From assembly GCA_019925105.1 (NCBI GenBank), contig JAHGAU010000008.1:1054001-1118000 (forward strand): a stretch of DNA of 64,000 nucleotides, in the 5' to 3' direction. Shown one piece after another: positions 36,040 through 49,600 of this stretch (positions within the stretch are counted from its first letter, which is position 1; each line of letters opens with the position of its first letter). Both the position numbers and the translations under genes were made by a program. The notes beneath the pieces are model-generated. The model had not been told where the DNA came from and did not search any database. It saw only the letters and a list, made by a program, of their open reading frames with translations. The DNA is from Niebla homalea. Taxonomy: Eukaryota > Ascomycota > Lecanoromycetes > Lecanorales > Ramalinaceae.

Positions 36040-39000
36040 TCATAATCCCGTCGCCCCTTAACGACGAAGATCTCTTTAGTCTTTAGGTTAGATTATTATT
36101 ATTATTATTACCATTATTACCACCATTACCATATCCGATCCCTCTAAAATTACCGGTACCTTTAATAAAGTTACCAAGCTTAAGGACAACCTTGGGTACA
36201 TCATATAGGAACGTAAGATAAATGAGAGGCTCGAGCTTACCCGGCTTAACTACTGGATCATAGATTCCAGCCTACGCCCTATTAAGACCGATACTCTTAA
36301 GGATAATAAGCTTATAAAGGCCCAAAATACCTACAATTAAGGGCACTTTATAACCTATGCCGTGATCCGTATAAGGACTAAGGGGACCAATTAATATGCT
36401 ATTAAGAATATTAAGAATATTAAAGTGGCATAAAATACCCTCCGTATTTAGTATTAACCCAAGGGCTTAAGTTATTTTGCATTGGCCCTTAAGCGCTTCA
36501 CCTCCCTTACCCTTAATTAATACTTAGATCCAAATAAGTATTATAATAAATACTAAGATCTTTTTAATAAATTATAGAATTTCTAGGGTACGGTTATTAT
36601 TAATAATAACGTACTTATTTAATAGTTTTATAAAAGCCTCGGCCCAGAATATAAAGCTTATATTAACCAATATAACGATAAGCATAAGCCGTTTTAAACG
36701 GCCGATAATAATACCAGTATTTTAAAATACGTATTCACCCATATTATTAACCGGTTTCTTTAATACAAAGCCTTAGATAGGACGTCCACGTTTAATACTA
36801 TAGCCCTTATGGCCATTACTACCGATCCACGCTTCCGGGACGATATCCGCCCGAATAACTTCACTCCGCTCCGTATTCCTCCGCAGTTCGGTATCCGTCA
36901 GGGCCACTGCGTTAAGGTCTTATAAAAGAAACGTTTTTACATCGTTACCGGCTATTACTTACCCTACGGGCATAATGAATCGATTTATAGTAATAATAAT
37001 AGGCGCCGTGGCAACGATAACAACAATAATATAGGTACCGGTAACGATCAAAAACGCCGGCGCCGCGGTAACGGCGGTAATAACGGTAATAAAGGCAATA
37101 ATAAGGGTAACGATAAGTTTAAGGATAAGGAATATAAAGCCCCTTCGGAAGTTAAGGCCTTAATAAACCTGGCCTTTACGTACGTTGCCGTTGTTATACC
37201 GGCTCTACCGCCCGTTATTCACCGGGATTACCAGGCATATTTAATTATAAATATATCTACTCTTACTATTTATATTTTTAATATTAACTATACGAATTAT
37301 ATCGTCGGTAATAGTTATGTTTTTATCCGTAGGGAGCTCCTCCCCGAACTTATTATTATTAAGGGCTTTTCCGGGGGGAGGAGTACTATTTATATTAAAG
37401 TCGTTAAAATCCCATACCAGTTTAATAAAAACGTCCGCAATTTAATCGTCTATAACGTCCTTTTTATCCCTGGTAATACCTTTAATTTTATCAGCCCCGG
37501 ATAACTATAACGAGCCGGTTATCCCCTTAAGTAGAGTAACGATTTAGAGGATTTAGGCATATTTATTGGCCGTAACGGTATCTTTATAAAATTTTCACCG
37601 GCGGCCCTTTACCTCCTTAAAGTCGATATTAAAGTTATTAATAATTTAATACCCGTAGCCCTACATGCTACTCCCGTGAATTAAAAAGCCCTAAAATATT
37701 AATATAAGGTAACGGGGCATATAAGGGAGTAAAACATTAAGCTTTTGCCGGAAACGGTAACCGGTATTGACCTTTTTAACCCACCAAATTTATTAGGGGA
37801 TTATAAGTACGTCGTCTATACGGAGATATGAATAAAGCTTAAGCCAAATAAAGGCTATATCGAGCTTGGTATTTATTAAAATGAGCTTATTTATTCCGAC
37901 CTAATTAGCCCTATTAATGGTATAAAAGCCGATTATAAGTGGGTCGTTACTTTTATTAAAGACGTCATTAAAGTCGTTTATATAATCTTACTACCAGACT
38001 CCTCGTACAAGACGGTTCTCAGGGCTTTCCAAGGCTATATAAAGAGAATCCACTGCTTAAACCGCCCTATCCGCCGCCTATATACCGATAATAATGGTAT
38101 ATATAGCGGGTTTTAATTTAACAACTAACGGTACACTAAAGGGATTCAGTGGGAGTCTACGGTACCTTATAACCCCTAATAAAACGGTGTTTCTAAATAA
38201 ATAAGTTAAATTCTTATTATCCGGGCTTATATAATACTACTGGATAATAGCCTATTACGTATTCTTATTACTAAACTTATTGCTATAACGGCCTTTATAT
38301 ATAATATAATACCTATAAGTACTTATAACGTACTAAACCAGGCTATAAGTCTCGGGAAACCCGATTAATCTTTCATTAAAAGGGTTGAACGACGCGGTAT
38401 ATGTTAAGAACGTAAGCTTCCGGGTGTAAACTGGATAAAATTCTAAATTAGGGCCGTTAAAGGACGCTTTATCGGTTTTAAAAGTTATTACGTTTATAAA
38501 ATACTTATATTAAATGGCCGGGTTTAACGCTATAATTATATTGAATAACTAAAGGATAAGGCCGTTTAGCCCAAATATAAGGCCGATAACCCCTTACCGG
38601 TTCATTACTTAGTACCGAAACAGGGGGAGATAGTTACCGTGGATTTCCAGTTATTATTAAAACGGATACGTCTCGGTAATAATAAAAATATAGATGATGA
38701 GCCGGTTATTATTACTATATAAGGCCCTCGTATTATAAACGTCACGGATAAAACCGATAATATTATTATTAAGGACATAACCGAATTTATATCCGATAGG
38801 CAACTTAAACCCTATATAACCTTAAAACCTATAATCGTTAAGGAAAACATTAATAAGGAGGACTTATTTATATTATCCTTATTTACCCTCGATAATAACA
38901 TTATAAAGGAATCTCCGGGTATATATACCTTTATAAATTCGGACTTAGGCTTATTTAATCCCTACGATTCAATTTTATACTATTACCCGTCTTTAAAAGA

Positions 39001-40770
39001 ATTTACTGAATCTCCAGATCTATTTACTTAAGTTTACGTGGCTAAAATATAACCCTTAAGCTACCAACGTAACCGGGACTTTAATTATTAAGCCGCCGGC
39101 TTTTAGCTAGCGCTTATATATCTTATAACCGCGATCCCCACGGACTATACTAAGCTTACGACCTATATATAAGCCGTAAAAGATATATACCGTAAGATAA
39201 AATGAAAGCTCGCTATAGAAAATAAAGTTAAGTCTTTAAAGAAGAATAAAACCTGGATCCTAATAAATCCACCTCCCGATATTAACGTACTAAATAACAA
39301 ATAGGTTTATAAGTGTAAACGTAGACTAAATAATAATATCACCCGGTATAAGGCCAGGTAGGTGGTCCGTAACTTTCAACAAAAGGAAGGCTTAAATTTC
39401 TTCGATACCTTTATAATGGTCATTAAGCCTATAAGTTATAAGGCCTTCTTTATTATAGCGGCTATATATAACCTGGAAATTAAGTAAATAAACGTTAAAA
39501 TAGTATTCCTTTACGGTAATATCCTTAAAAAGATTTATATTTATTAGCTTACGGGCTTTAATAATGGCTTAGGACGGGTTTACCTGCTAAATAAAGCTCT
39601 TTATAAGCTTAAATAATTACCCCGGATTTAATATTAATACTTCTTTATATTCCTTAAGAAACTTAGTTACCGTTATATTAATAAAGATTATAATATATTC
39701 CTGAACCCGGATATTAATATTATCGTTACCGTATATATCGATAACATCCTAATAGTAGGAATTAATAAACGGGCTATTACCGACCTAAAGGCTCAATTAA
39801 ATAAGAAGTTCGAAATGTCCGATCTGGGCCTATATAGTTAATATTTAAGCATAAGCATTACCCGTAATCGATAAAATCAAACCTTAACTCTTAACTAAAA
39901 GAGCTACGTTAAATAGGTCCTTACTTAATTCAATATATATAACGATTTTCTCTCTAAGGGTAATAATATAGCTATCCCTATAAACGTAAATGCCCGTCTC
40001 GAGCTAATTAATAAGGAGTATACCGTTCCGAAGCAATTTTAGCTTAAATATTAATCCGCTATCGGCTTACTTATATATACTATAATGGGTATTAGGCCTA
40101 ATATAACCTATACGGTATCGGTGGTATTACGTTACGCGTCTAACTTTAATAAAGGATATTAAACAGCCGTTAAGAAGATCTTTTATTACCTCCGCGGTAT
40201 AGCTTCCTTAAAGTTCGTTTTTTAAGGCTTTTTAAAGCCTTTTAATGGTTACACGGACTTAGACTACGCTGGCGACCCGCAGATACGTCGGTCCACCTCC
40301 GGGTATACCTTCAACCTGGGAAGTATAGTTATCAGCTGGTCTTTAAAACGTTAACTAACTGTGGCCCTATTTACCTATAAAGCCAAGTACGTGGGACAGT
40401 ATAACGCCATTAAAGAGGCGATCTAGCTCGAACGGTTACTGGCCCAGCTCATTAAAATCACCCCGAATCCAACGGTATTACCGGCCCTTAAAGATAAGGA
40501 TATTATATAAGATTACGCTTTTTTCACCTGGCCTAAGCACGATACCGGGGCCCTTACCCTTACCACGGTAATCTTTTATAATAATTAAAGAACGATTATA
40601 CTGGCGAAAAACCTTATAAACCATTTAAAAACGAAATATATATATATTAAGTATTGCTTCCTCCGGGAGTATATAATTAATAAATAGGTAGAGCTTATAT
40701 ACTATCCTATTAATAATATAATAACGGATAGCCTAATAAAGCCGTTATTAAAGGACGTTTTTTAAAAATT
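36040..40770 (+). pseudogene. Copia Gag-Pol polyprotein, single degenerate frame
   Basis: Gag, RT and RNase H motifs all fall in the same frame. A Gag-like block (NERLELTRLNYWI) is at about 36220-36260 and a basic Asn/Arg/Gly-rich stretch at about 36985-37130. The GAG-pre/integrase region holds HIREQNIKLLPE (about 37718-37753), YSDL (first Asp, about 37888) and YTDNNGIYSG (second Asp, about 38083). RT contains DLGLYSQYLS at about 39823, and its catalytic box reads YIDN at 39734-39745 (YVDD in active Copia; the second Asp is Asn here). RNase H shows [20 protein letters not shown] at 40247-40306, followed by [11 protein letters not shown]. The protease DSGA motif reads VGNS (about 37300). TAA/TAG codons interrupt it at Gln/Trp sites. 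About 1,580 codons is normal for fungal Copia. Confidence 0.9.
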
Positions 40771-40948
40771 CAGAAATTATTTAAGATTAAAGTAACTATA
40801 CCTTTAGAGTTTAAAATATACCCCTTACTATTAGAGTTGGGATGGATATACCCGTTATTACGGTGATACGGTTTAATAGGAGCTTTTGCTCCTTACTTAA
40901 TGAATGGTACGGTATTATAATATTATAAAGTTACTGATCGAGTGGGAG

Positions 40949-41086
40949 TATTAGAAGTGTAGAAGGCAAAGACCTCGGCTATTACTAAAAGGGGACTAGC
41001 CTACTTCCTGGACTTCTTATAGATAGGTATCGCTCAGCACCTTACATAGCACTTAACTAAGCAAGTAATACCCTACCATTTCAACA
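40949..41086 (+). repeat. 3' LTR of the Copia element
   Basis: This 138-bp LTR starts TATTAGAAGTGTAGAAGGC and ends CCATTTCAACA, followed by TATAG (TSD). It is slightly less mutated than the 5' LTR at its end and slightly more at its start. Confidence 0.95.
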
Positions 41087-41091
41087 TATAG

Positions 41092-42500
41092 GCCTTATTT
41101 CGGACTCTATAAAGGATTACTCGTTAAGTATATTAAGTAATGCCTTTAGAATTTGGATACAATACCTCTTTTATCTGCCATCGAAAGGTTTTCAGGGAAG
41201 CAAGTTGGGCGACAGCATTAAGACGATCGCAGAATTTTTCTCGTCATCTGTATTACTAAATTTCCGGGTAATCGGGAAAAGTCAGGAAGATCTAGCGATA
41301 TAAATGCCGCCTAAAATAAGTAGAAACTATCTATCGGCGCTATAATAAACGATAGATAATTAAAGAACTGTTATAACACTAGCCCTTACCTTATTTATTA
41401 TTCGCTCCGTAAAAACCATAAAAAAGGTATTTAATAGGGTATACTTTTAACGTAGATAGCTAATTTCGATTACAGTTAAGTGCAACCGTATTATCTTAGA
41501 TTAGCGCCGCCGGGAGCGCTTAATATAGGGTTTTAAGAATTTACTAACTTTAAGTAAATCGTTAACATAATTACGATGCCTCTCTAATTTATTTTTTTAG
41601 ACGCTGGGTTTAAAAGTATATTTTAGTCGTTACGTTACTTCTCGCGTTTACCCTTTAGCCTTCCCCATTAATTATAAATATACGTTTAATAAGTTATATA
41701 GAACCCGCCGCGATTAATATACCTCCGGCATAATTATAAGAATTACGTATTAGATAATTATATATATTATCCGTTTATCCGTTTTATTTAAGAAGATCTC
41801 GTTAAGCTTATAATAGCGTAATTTAACTTAATTTATAAGTTTTGATAATAAGCTTATATACAACGCTTTATGCACTTTTATATTATTATATACCTGGCAC
41901 TTTATATACCTTATAAACCCTTCCACCCTATTAAAGATTTACTTTATTATTAATACTTTCTGAATTTTATAAAACCTATAAATTAATATTCAATAAGTTA
42001 TGTATAAACGTATTATAACCCCGAATATAGCCGCCTTCTACATTAAGATCGCGGTTACTGTACGTGGTTTAAACGGGTAGATTTAAATAAAAAGAAATGC
42101 GTTTATTTAATCCCTATCTATTAAACTATAATAATATTAACGTTTTATTTATTAGTATTACTATAAAACCCTAATAGCTTTAATGTTCTTTAATCCTGGA
42201 TCGATATACCGGCTTAAAGGATATTTAAATAGCTTAGAAAGTATACGTTAATAAATAGGAGAGGCTTATTTAACTTAAAAATAATTTCGAAATTTAGGGA
42301 TAGTTTATATTACTTATTATTACGTAAATTATATAAGGAAATATAATATTTAACGGGATTTTAATTAATATTCTTTAAAAATAGAAACTCAATTTTAATT
42401 AATTTAATATTATTATCTATACTTAATTATTAACTTTATTATTATTATTAATGAAAATGGAATTCATTTACGCGATAAATAAGAAACCCCCGATTAAGCT
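41092..42500 (-). pseudogene. N-terminal/linker part of the NLR gene upstream of the Copia insertion
   Basis: On minus, the segment next to the insertion reads REKFCDRLNAVAQLASLKTF (about 41175-41235) without stops, then TAA/TAG-interrupted protein up to the Copia target site. It lies upstream (in the minus direction) of the NB-ARC domain once Copia and one TATAG are removed. Further left in the gene (41400-42480), no family was recognised. An intergenic gap between two genes cannot be excluded. Confidence 0.4.
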
Positions 42501-43540
42501 TTTAAAGACCTTATACCTTTAGTTCTTTACGTAATAAGTTATTAATCATTTTCCTTAAAGCCAATACTATATACCGGTAATTAGAGTCTATACGGATAAA
42601 CTTACTAATCCCCTTATAATTAGCACTTATAAGTAAACGATTACGCCCTTAAAAGTTAATTAAATGTTTCTTTATAATTTAAAAAGGTTAAATCCGGTAA
42701 CGTATAATAAGATTGATTAAACTTACGATTATACCTTTAATTATATGCTTTTTATAAAAGTAGGCGATTGTGAGCGGCTACTCGTTAACGCTTGTACTTT
42801 ATTGCTTATCCAGGATCGTCGAAAACCCTTTATTTAATTCTTTTAACGGCTTAGAATTAAAGGTTAAATCTTTAAGGTTTTTAATTTATACCTTAAGCTT
42901 AATCCTTTAAATAAGCTGTAATAGCCTTCCAAGGAAGTTAGCTTAATCCGCTAAATTAAAATTAAAGAATAAAGTAAATAAAAAGTAAATATCCTTAATT
43001 TATATTATTATGGAAGTAAAATTAATACTAAGGGCACTTCGATCCTTTAAGACTATTAGTTAACAAGGCGTAAACTCGGGTAAAAGTATCTTTAAGGCTT
43101 TAAAAGGTTATTAAATATACTTATGCGATAATAAGATTATTTATATTATAAGTAACGAATATAATAAAACGTTTTTTCTATCACCTATATTAGCGGTGTT
43201 ATAATTTAAGTAACCTTTATAATTAATTACCGTCTCTTCGGGCTTTTATAATATTAACTCCGCGTTAAGTAATTCCGTATTCTCTTTCAACCCGTTTTAA
43301 GTTATAAGGTTAAGCATTTCTCCATATTTTTAATGGTTTTAAGACAATTATATTGTAGTTATGTAATATCCATATAAGATAATACGCGTATCGGATATAT
43401 TACTTAATAAGAACTATTTAGGCTAAAAAACGCTATCCTTCTTTTAAGTGGACTTCCGGTTACCGAATATCTTATGAATAAATATAATATTATAAAGAAT
43501 TAACGGTAAATAACGCTCATTAAATAAAGTATTTTTCTCT
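42500..43540 (-). pseudogene. SesB-like alpha/beta-hydrolase (lipase-type) domain, RIP-killed
   Basis: Serine-hydrolase domains of the SesB type often form the N-terminus of fungal NLRs. On minus, about 43500-43445 reads IIFIHKIFGNRKST (family IvFvHGlfGd..kTW), and the frame continues through a long hydrolase-like stretch. It ends with LISANYKGISKFIRIDSNYR and YIVLALRKMI at about 42540-42625, which matches the family end block (H..icKF.s..d..Y..v...l). The serine of the GHSLGG nucleophile elbow could not be placed, perhaps through RIP. It lies about 8 kb from the NB-ARC on the same strand, or about 1.6 kb once Copia is removed, so both may be one SesB-NB-ARC gene. Confidence 0.65.
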
Positions 43541-44259
43541 ATTTTCATATACGCCGGATTATATAGAATAACGCCGTTAACTAACTTACTTATTGTTATA
43601 ATAAGTTAAAGGGTAAACGTCGAACGTCGTTATTTAAGAAGTCGTTATCGTAAATCTTCTTATATTTAAAACTTATTAATATAGTAATTATTAATATAGC
43701 AGAAATTTAACATTTAAGTTTCGATATCTTTATAGAGTAACTTTAGTTAAACTTTAGACTTATGCGTTTTTCCGCAAAGTTACTTATTTATATCGTCGAT
43801 TTATATATTAAAAGTATTTTCGGTAATTTAAAGGGGCTAAGGTAATACGTTTATTATTAATATATATCCCGTAACATTTGAAATTATTGTATTAGTGCTT
43901 CTATAATCCTTATTAAAGAGATTTATTTATTTTTAATCGTAATATAGGCCAGTTTAAGATTAAAAGCCCCCGTTACTTATTTATAGATCGAGTTATATAA
44001 TCTTATACCTTAATTTAATTATTTCTAAGAATAATATATCATTTAATACACGGATAGTCTTATTGTTTAACGTTAATATAGACTTACGAATATATTCTAT
44101 TACTTAACTATAAACGAGAATTTATAATAATCGTTATGGTTAACGGAAACGCGATTCTTAATAAACCCCGACGGTTTAAACGCGGGATAGTTATACGTTA
44201 ATATAAATTAAGCTAAGAACTTTAAAATAAATTATACGTAATACTTATTTATTTTTCTT
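43541..44259. other. Upstream flank of the lipase-domain remnant
   Basis: This sequence has moderate composition and scattered RIP-type stops on minus. It may hold the first exon and promoter of the NLR gene. Nothing specific was recognised. Confidence 0.35.
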
Positions 44260-45907
44260 TATTTTTCTTACTTTTATATTTCTATATATTATTAATATTT
44301 ATTAAATCTTATTATTACGTATTATTTATTATTAAACTTTATTAATAATTATTATAATATTTTTAAAAGTAATAAGAAAATATTAAATATAAATTTTAAA
44401 AATATTATTATTAAGTCCGTAATTAAGAAAACGATTAAAATAATAATTATTATAAAAAATTTAATAAATTCCTTAAATTCCTTAAGAATTTAAAATAATT
44501 TAAAAGATTTTATAAAAAATACAAATAATAAAAAGGATAAAAGGAATCCGGGGAAAATAATATTACGGAAAAATTAAAGAAAAAAAGAAAATTATAAAAA
44601 AGCATAAAATAATAATAATTTACCGGATTTAATTTATTATCCCTTAATAAATTTAATATATTATAATAATTAAAAAAAATATAATAAGCGCCGGGAAAAT
44701 AAAATTTTTATTAACCGTTAATATATTTAAAAATTCCGAAACTTTTAAGGATTTTTTTTTTTTTTTAAGTAATACTTATTATTATTAAATATATATTTAT
44801 TATTAAAGGATTTATTTAAAGCCGGTCGGGAAATTCTCTTAAAAAGAGTTATTTTAATATTATTATCGGATAAATTTAAAGATTTTGATTTTTTTTTTTT
44901 AAATATTTATAATTATAAATTTTAACGTAAAAAAATTATATCCTTAAATATTTAATATATTCTTAAGGCTATACGGTAAGTTTTAAATTTTCTTATAATA
45001 TTATTTATTTATATAGAAAAATTATTAAAAAAAAACTTAATTATGTAATTTTTTTAATTTTTTTTATTATTTAAAAAAACTAAATAAATATTAAGAAGCT
45101 ATAGTTTTAACGTAAAAGTATAAGAAATATTTACGTATTTATTAATTAATTATAATATAGAGGATTTTTTATTTTACGGATATAAATATAAAGTAACTTT
45201 CTTTAAAATTATTAAATAAATTTTAAAAAGTTATAATATTAATAAAGAATAAAACGTTATATTAAAACTTTATTTAAAGAAGGAAAATATTTTACCCCTT
45301 AAAAAGACTATAAGTTTTCTTTATAAAAATTAAAGAAAATCTTAAATTATTCCGTTTTTCTATAAGATAAAAATTCTTTTCTTATTACTTTAAGTTAATA
45401 TCGGATTATAATATTTTACTTTTTTAAATATTATTTTAATAATAAATAATTATTTTATTTTTTATAAATAATTTATTTAATTTTATTATTTTTTTAAAGA
45501 TTAAAACTTTAATAAGATAATTATTATAAAAATACGTATTAAAACGTTAAAAAAGGTTTAAAATAAAAACGTACGTTATTTTATATTATTTATATTCTTT
45601 AAAGACTTTTATTAATTATATAGTTTTTTTAAAGTTTTATAATAATAATAAATTTAAAATAAATAATAATTAAGGATTAATTTTATAATAAAACTATAAA
45701 GATTAATAAGAATAATAATTTTATTAAATTATTATAAAGGAAGTATAATATTTGGTTCGGGCGGTCGGTTTACGGTAAAACCGTATAAAGAAAACGATAT
45801 ATTGGTTTTTTAATAGAGAAATTAAAGGATTATAGCTTTTTTAACTTATTTCTTAATTAATATTAATAATTATATTAATTATAAATATAAGGTTTATTAA
45901 TTTTTAT

Positions 45908-46170
45908 ATTTTATTTATTATTTTATTTATTACTTTATTCTTTATTTTATTATTTATTTTATTATTTAATTTATTATTTAATTTATTATTTAATTTATTA
46001 TTTAATTTATTATTTAATTTACTATTTAATTTATTACTTAATTTATTATTTAATTTATTATTTAATTTATTATTTAATTTATTATTTATTTTATTATTTA
46101 ATTTATTATTTAATTTATTATTTAATTTATCATTTAATAATTTATTATTTAATTTATTATTTATATTTTT
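45908..46170 (+). repeat. Minisatellite, 12-bp unit TTATTTAATTTA
   Basis: There are roughly 20 tandem units of TTATTTAATTTA with single-base variants (ACTATTTAATTT, ATCATTTAATAA). It starts as a looser TTATTTTA array at about 45908 and ends near 46170. Its unit is close to the reverse complement of the next array. Confidence 0.8.
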
Positions 46171-46344
46171 ATCTATTTAACTTATTATGTATATTATTAA
46201 TATTATTTTATTATTATTTCTCTATTTTATTATTATTATTATTATTACTATTTTACTATTTTTCTATTATTATTTTATTATTTCTTTATTATTATAAATT
46301 TTTTGATTTTTTGATTATTTTTGGATTATTATTATTATACTTTT

Positions 46345-46695
46345 TTTCTAAAGTTAATAATTAAATAATTAAATAATTAAATAATTAAATAATTAAATAA
46401 TTAAATAATTAAATAATTAAATAATTAAATAATTAAATAATTAAATAATTAAATAATTAAATAATTAAATAATTAAATAATTAAATAATTAAATAATTAA
46501 ATAATTAAATAATTAAATAATTCAAAAATTAAATAATCAAATAATTAAATAATCAAATAATTCAAAAATTGAATAATTAAATAATTAAATAAGTCAAAAA
46601 TTGAATAATTAAATAATTAAATAAGTAAATAATCAAATAAGTAAATAAGTAAATAAGTAATTAAGTAAATAAGTAAATAAGTAAATAATAAAATA
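46345..46695 (+). repeat. Microsatellite, 8-bp unit AATTAAAT
   Basis: It is almost perfect from about 46353 to 46520, then degenerates into variants with TCAAAAATTG and AAGTAAAT up to about 46695. Because it runs opposite in sequence sense to the array at 45908-46170, the two could pair across a 170-bp spacer. Confidence 0.85.
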
Positions 46696-49600
46696 ATAAA
46701 TTTAAAAAGCTTTACCCTACTTTAATTTAGGAATTAATATAATTTATTACGGTAATCCTATATACGTTTTAATATTATTTATAAATAATTATATTTTTTA
46801 TACGTAATTATATAACCTCCTATAATATTTATAAAAAATATTATATTGCTTCCGTTTATTTATAAAATCTTTCTTTTTATTAATAAAGTTATCGTTTTAT
46901 TTTATTAAATATTTAACGATTATTAAATTATTATATATTATACTTTAACCGCCTTAATCTTATAATTTCTGAATACTTTACCGTTTTTTATTTAATAAAT
47001 ATTAAATATCTTTTTTTTAAAAAGAATACGTATTATATTTACTTAAATCGACCTTAATATTAATAAAATTATTACGGAAATTCTTAAGGAAAACGTTAAA
47101 TAATTAAGAAGTATTTAATATAAACGTAATAAGCTTAAAAGTATATATTTTATTATTAATTTATTTTAGTTAAATACTTAATCGTATACGTTATAAAAAC
47201 GGAAGAAATAACCTTTAAAAATTTTTAAATAATAAATTTAATAAAAAAGTAATTAAATAATATTTAAATATAATTTATTATTATTAACGTATAAAATAAA
47301 GGGTTTAATTTTTATAACCGACTTTTAAATTAATAACGGAAAGAATAAATAATTAAATTTAAAATAACGGATTTCTTAATATATTTTTTAATTAATAAGT
47401 CTTCCAGAAATCCAGAAATAATTTAATTAATCCTTTTTCTTTATTAAGGACCCGGATATAATAATATTAAATATAAAGGACTTTATTAAACCTTAATAAA
47501 TATAAGAATATAATTATATATATATATTATATTATAATATATTATTTACGGTTAATTTATAACCGGAAATCCTTATTATTTAATAATAAAAATATAAATT
47601 TATTATTAATTATAAGAAAATTAAAAATTTTAATATATAATTTTATTAAAACCGCCGTATTAATAAAATAAATATTTTATTAAATTTATTTTACCCGTAT
47701 TTACCTTAAGATATTAAAAGTAAGCTTAATAAATCCGTTTAAATATAAAAAGAGTTTAAAAAACTTAAAATATATTTACTTTCCGGTATTATAAGTTCTT
47801 TATAAATTTTAATATAATTTAAAAAAACGACGGATTATTATTTTAAATATTATCCTTTTCTTTTTTAAAAATACTTATATTATATTTTAAGATATTTTTA
47901 TAATAATAATTATATATAAATCTTATTTTTATTATATAAAAATATAATTTATTTTATATATTATAAAGGTTTTTATTTTTAACCGTTTTATTAAGAATAT
48001 TATAATTATAAAGGATTTAAAAAGTAATATAATTTAACGTCTTTTTTAATAACTTTATTAATTCTTTTAAATTAACTTAAAGTATTTTTTTATATATTTT
48101 ATGAATATTTTTTATTATTTATTAAGATTAATAAATAAATACTATATTCCGTTTAAAAAAATAATAATATATTTTATATAATCCGCTTTTATAGAATTTA
48201 TATAAGTTCTTATAAATATTATCTTTATTATATTTTAAAGTTTATTAAAATTAAATATTATATAAATATTATCTTATTTTTTTATAATCTTTCTTTTTTT
48301 ATAATCTTAATTTAATATAAGCTTATCCTTAATACGGCCGATATTTCCTTTTTAAATAATAACTTTAACGGTAACGGAAATATCTTATATATTTACGGTA
48401 AAAATAAAGTTTTAAATAAATAATTTATTATTCTTAAAGATTAAAAAGTTATTATTATAAATATAAAAAGGTTATTAATATATAAAAATTTTTATTATTT
48501 ATTTATTAATTTATTTATAAAACGGAAAATTTTTTTATTTTTATTTTTACTTTTTAATAACGGTTTAAACGTTTTTTTAATTAATAATTAATATTATTTA
48601 TCCTTATTAATACGGGAATTTTATATTTAAATATATACGTTTTCGTAATTTCTAATATTTTAAAGAATCCGGAAGTAAAAGTTAAATAAAAATAATTTAT
48701 AAATTTAAGCTTTATAATTTAAAACGGATAAATACTTTAAAAAATATAAATCCGGTTAATAATTAACGGTTTTTAAAAATAAAAAATAAACTTAATCTTT
48801 AAACTTAAATTTACGTTATTTAAAGCGGTTAAACGCTTAAGTAAAAAGAATAATATAAGAAAGAACGGTATATTTAATAATAATATTTATAAAAAACAAA
48901 AAATTCTTATATAAATTAATTATTAATAAATTAAAATAAAATAATTATCCTTCCCCGGACCGTTATTATTAATATATTTTCCTTTTTTTCCTTTTTATTT
49001 TCCGTTAATATTAAATATTTTATTCTTTTTTCCGTAAATATTAAAACTTAATAATTAATTAAGTTAATCTTTTAAATTAACCGGACGCTTAATATTATTG
49101 ATTTTATTCCGTTACCGAGGTTTTTTTATTATTAAAACGTTATTTATAAGCTTAAAGAAATTTATTATATTTTATAGCCGTTTTTTAATTATTATATCTT
49201 TATTAATATAATATTTTAAAATATTATTACGGGAATTATAAATAAGTTAATAAATACCCTTTTTCCTTAAAAAAACTATTTATTTAAAGAAATAATAATA
49301 TAAAATATAAATAATTTACGGTTTTTACTTTTTAATTAAATAAAGCAATATAGTTTATAGCTTAATCCGCGGAAGTTAAAATATTATACTTTAAATATCT
49401 TTTAGTTTTTTATTTTTTTATTTATTTATTTTTTATAAATAATATTAAATAATTTTTAAAGATTAAAATATTTTTATTATATTTTTATTTACGGATATAT
49501 AATTTTTCTTTAATATTAAAGAAAAATATATTATACTTAATAAAATACGTAAAAAATATTAAAGAAGTTATAAATAAAATAAAAAATACGGTTTTTAAAT

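Larger units (their letters stand above)
34894..41086 (+). mobile_element. Copia LTR retrotransposon, complete, with perfect TSD, RIP-mutated
   Basis: This 6193-bp element has 138-bp LTRs (34894-35031 and 40949-41086), TG(T)TAGAAGTG...TTTCAACA, flanked by TATAG at 34889-34893 and 41087-41091. GAGTGGGAG directly before the 3' LTR is a good polypurine tract. TAGGTTATAAGCCC after the 5' LTR may be the primer-binding site. One reading frame carries Gag, integrase, reverse transcriptase and RNase H in Copia order. RIP is moderate: CpA is still frequent and stops are fewer than in the LINEs, so this is the youngest large insertion in the window. It lies inside the 29-kb element, between the N-terminal and NB-ARC parts of the minus-strand NLR gene. 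Confidence 0.95.
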
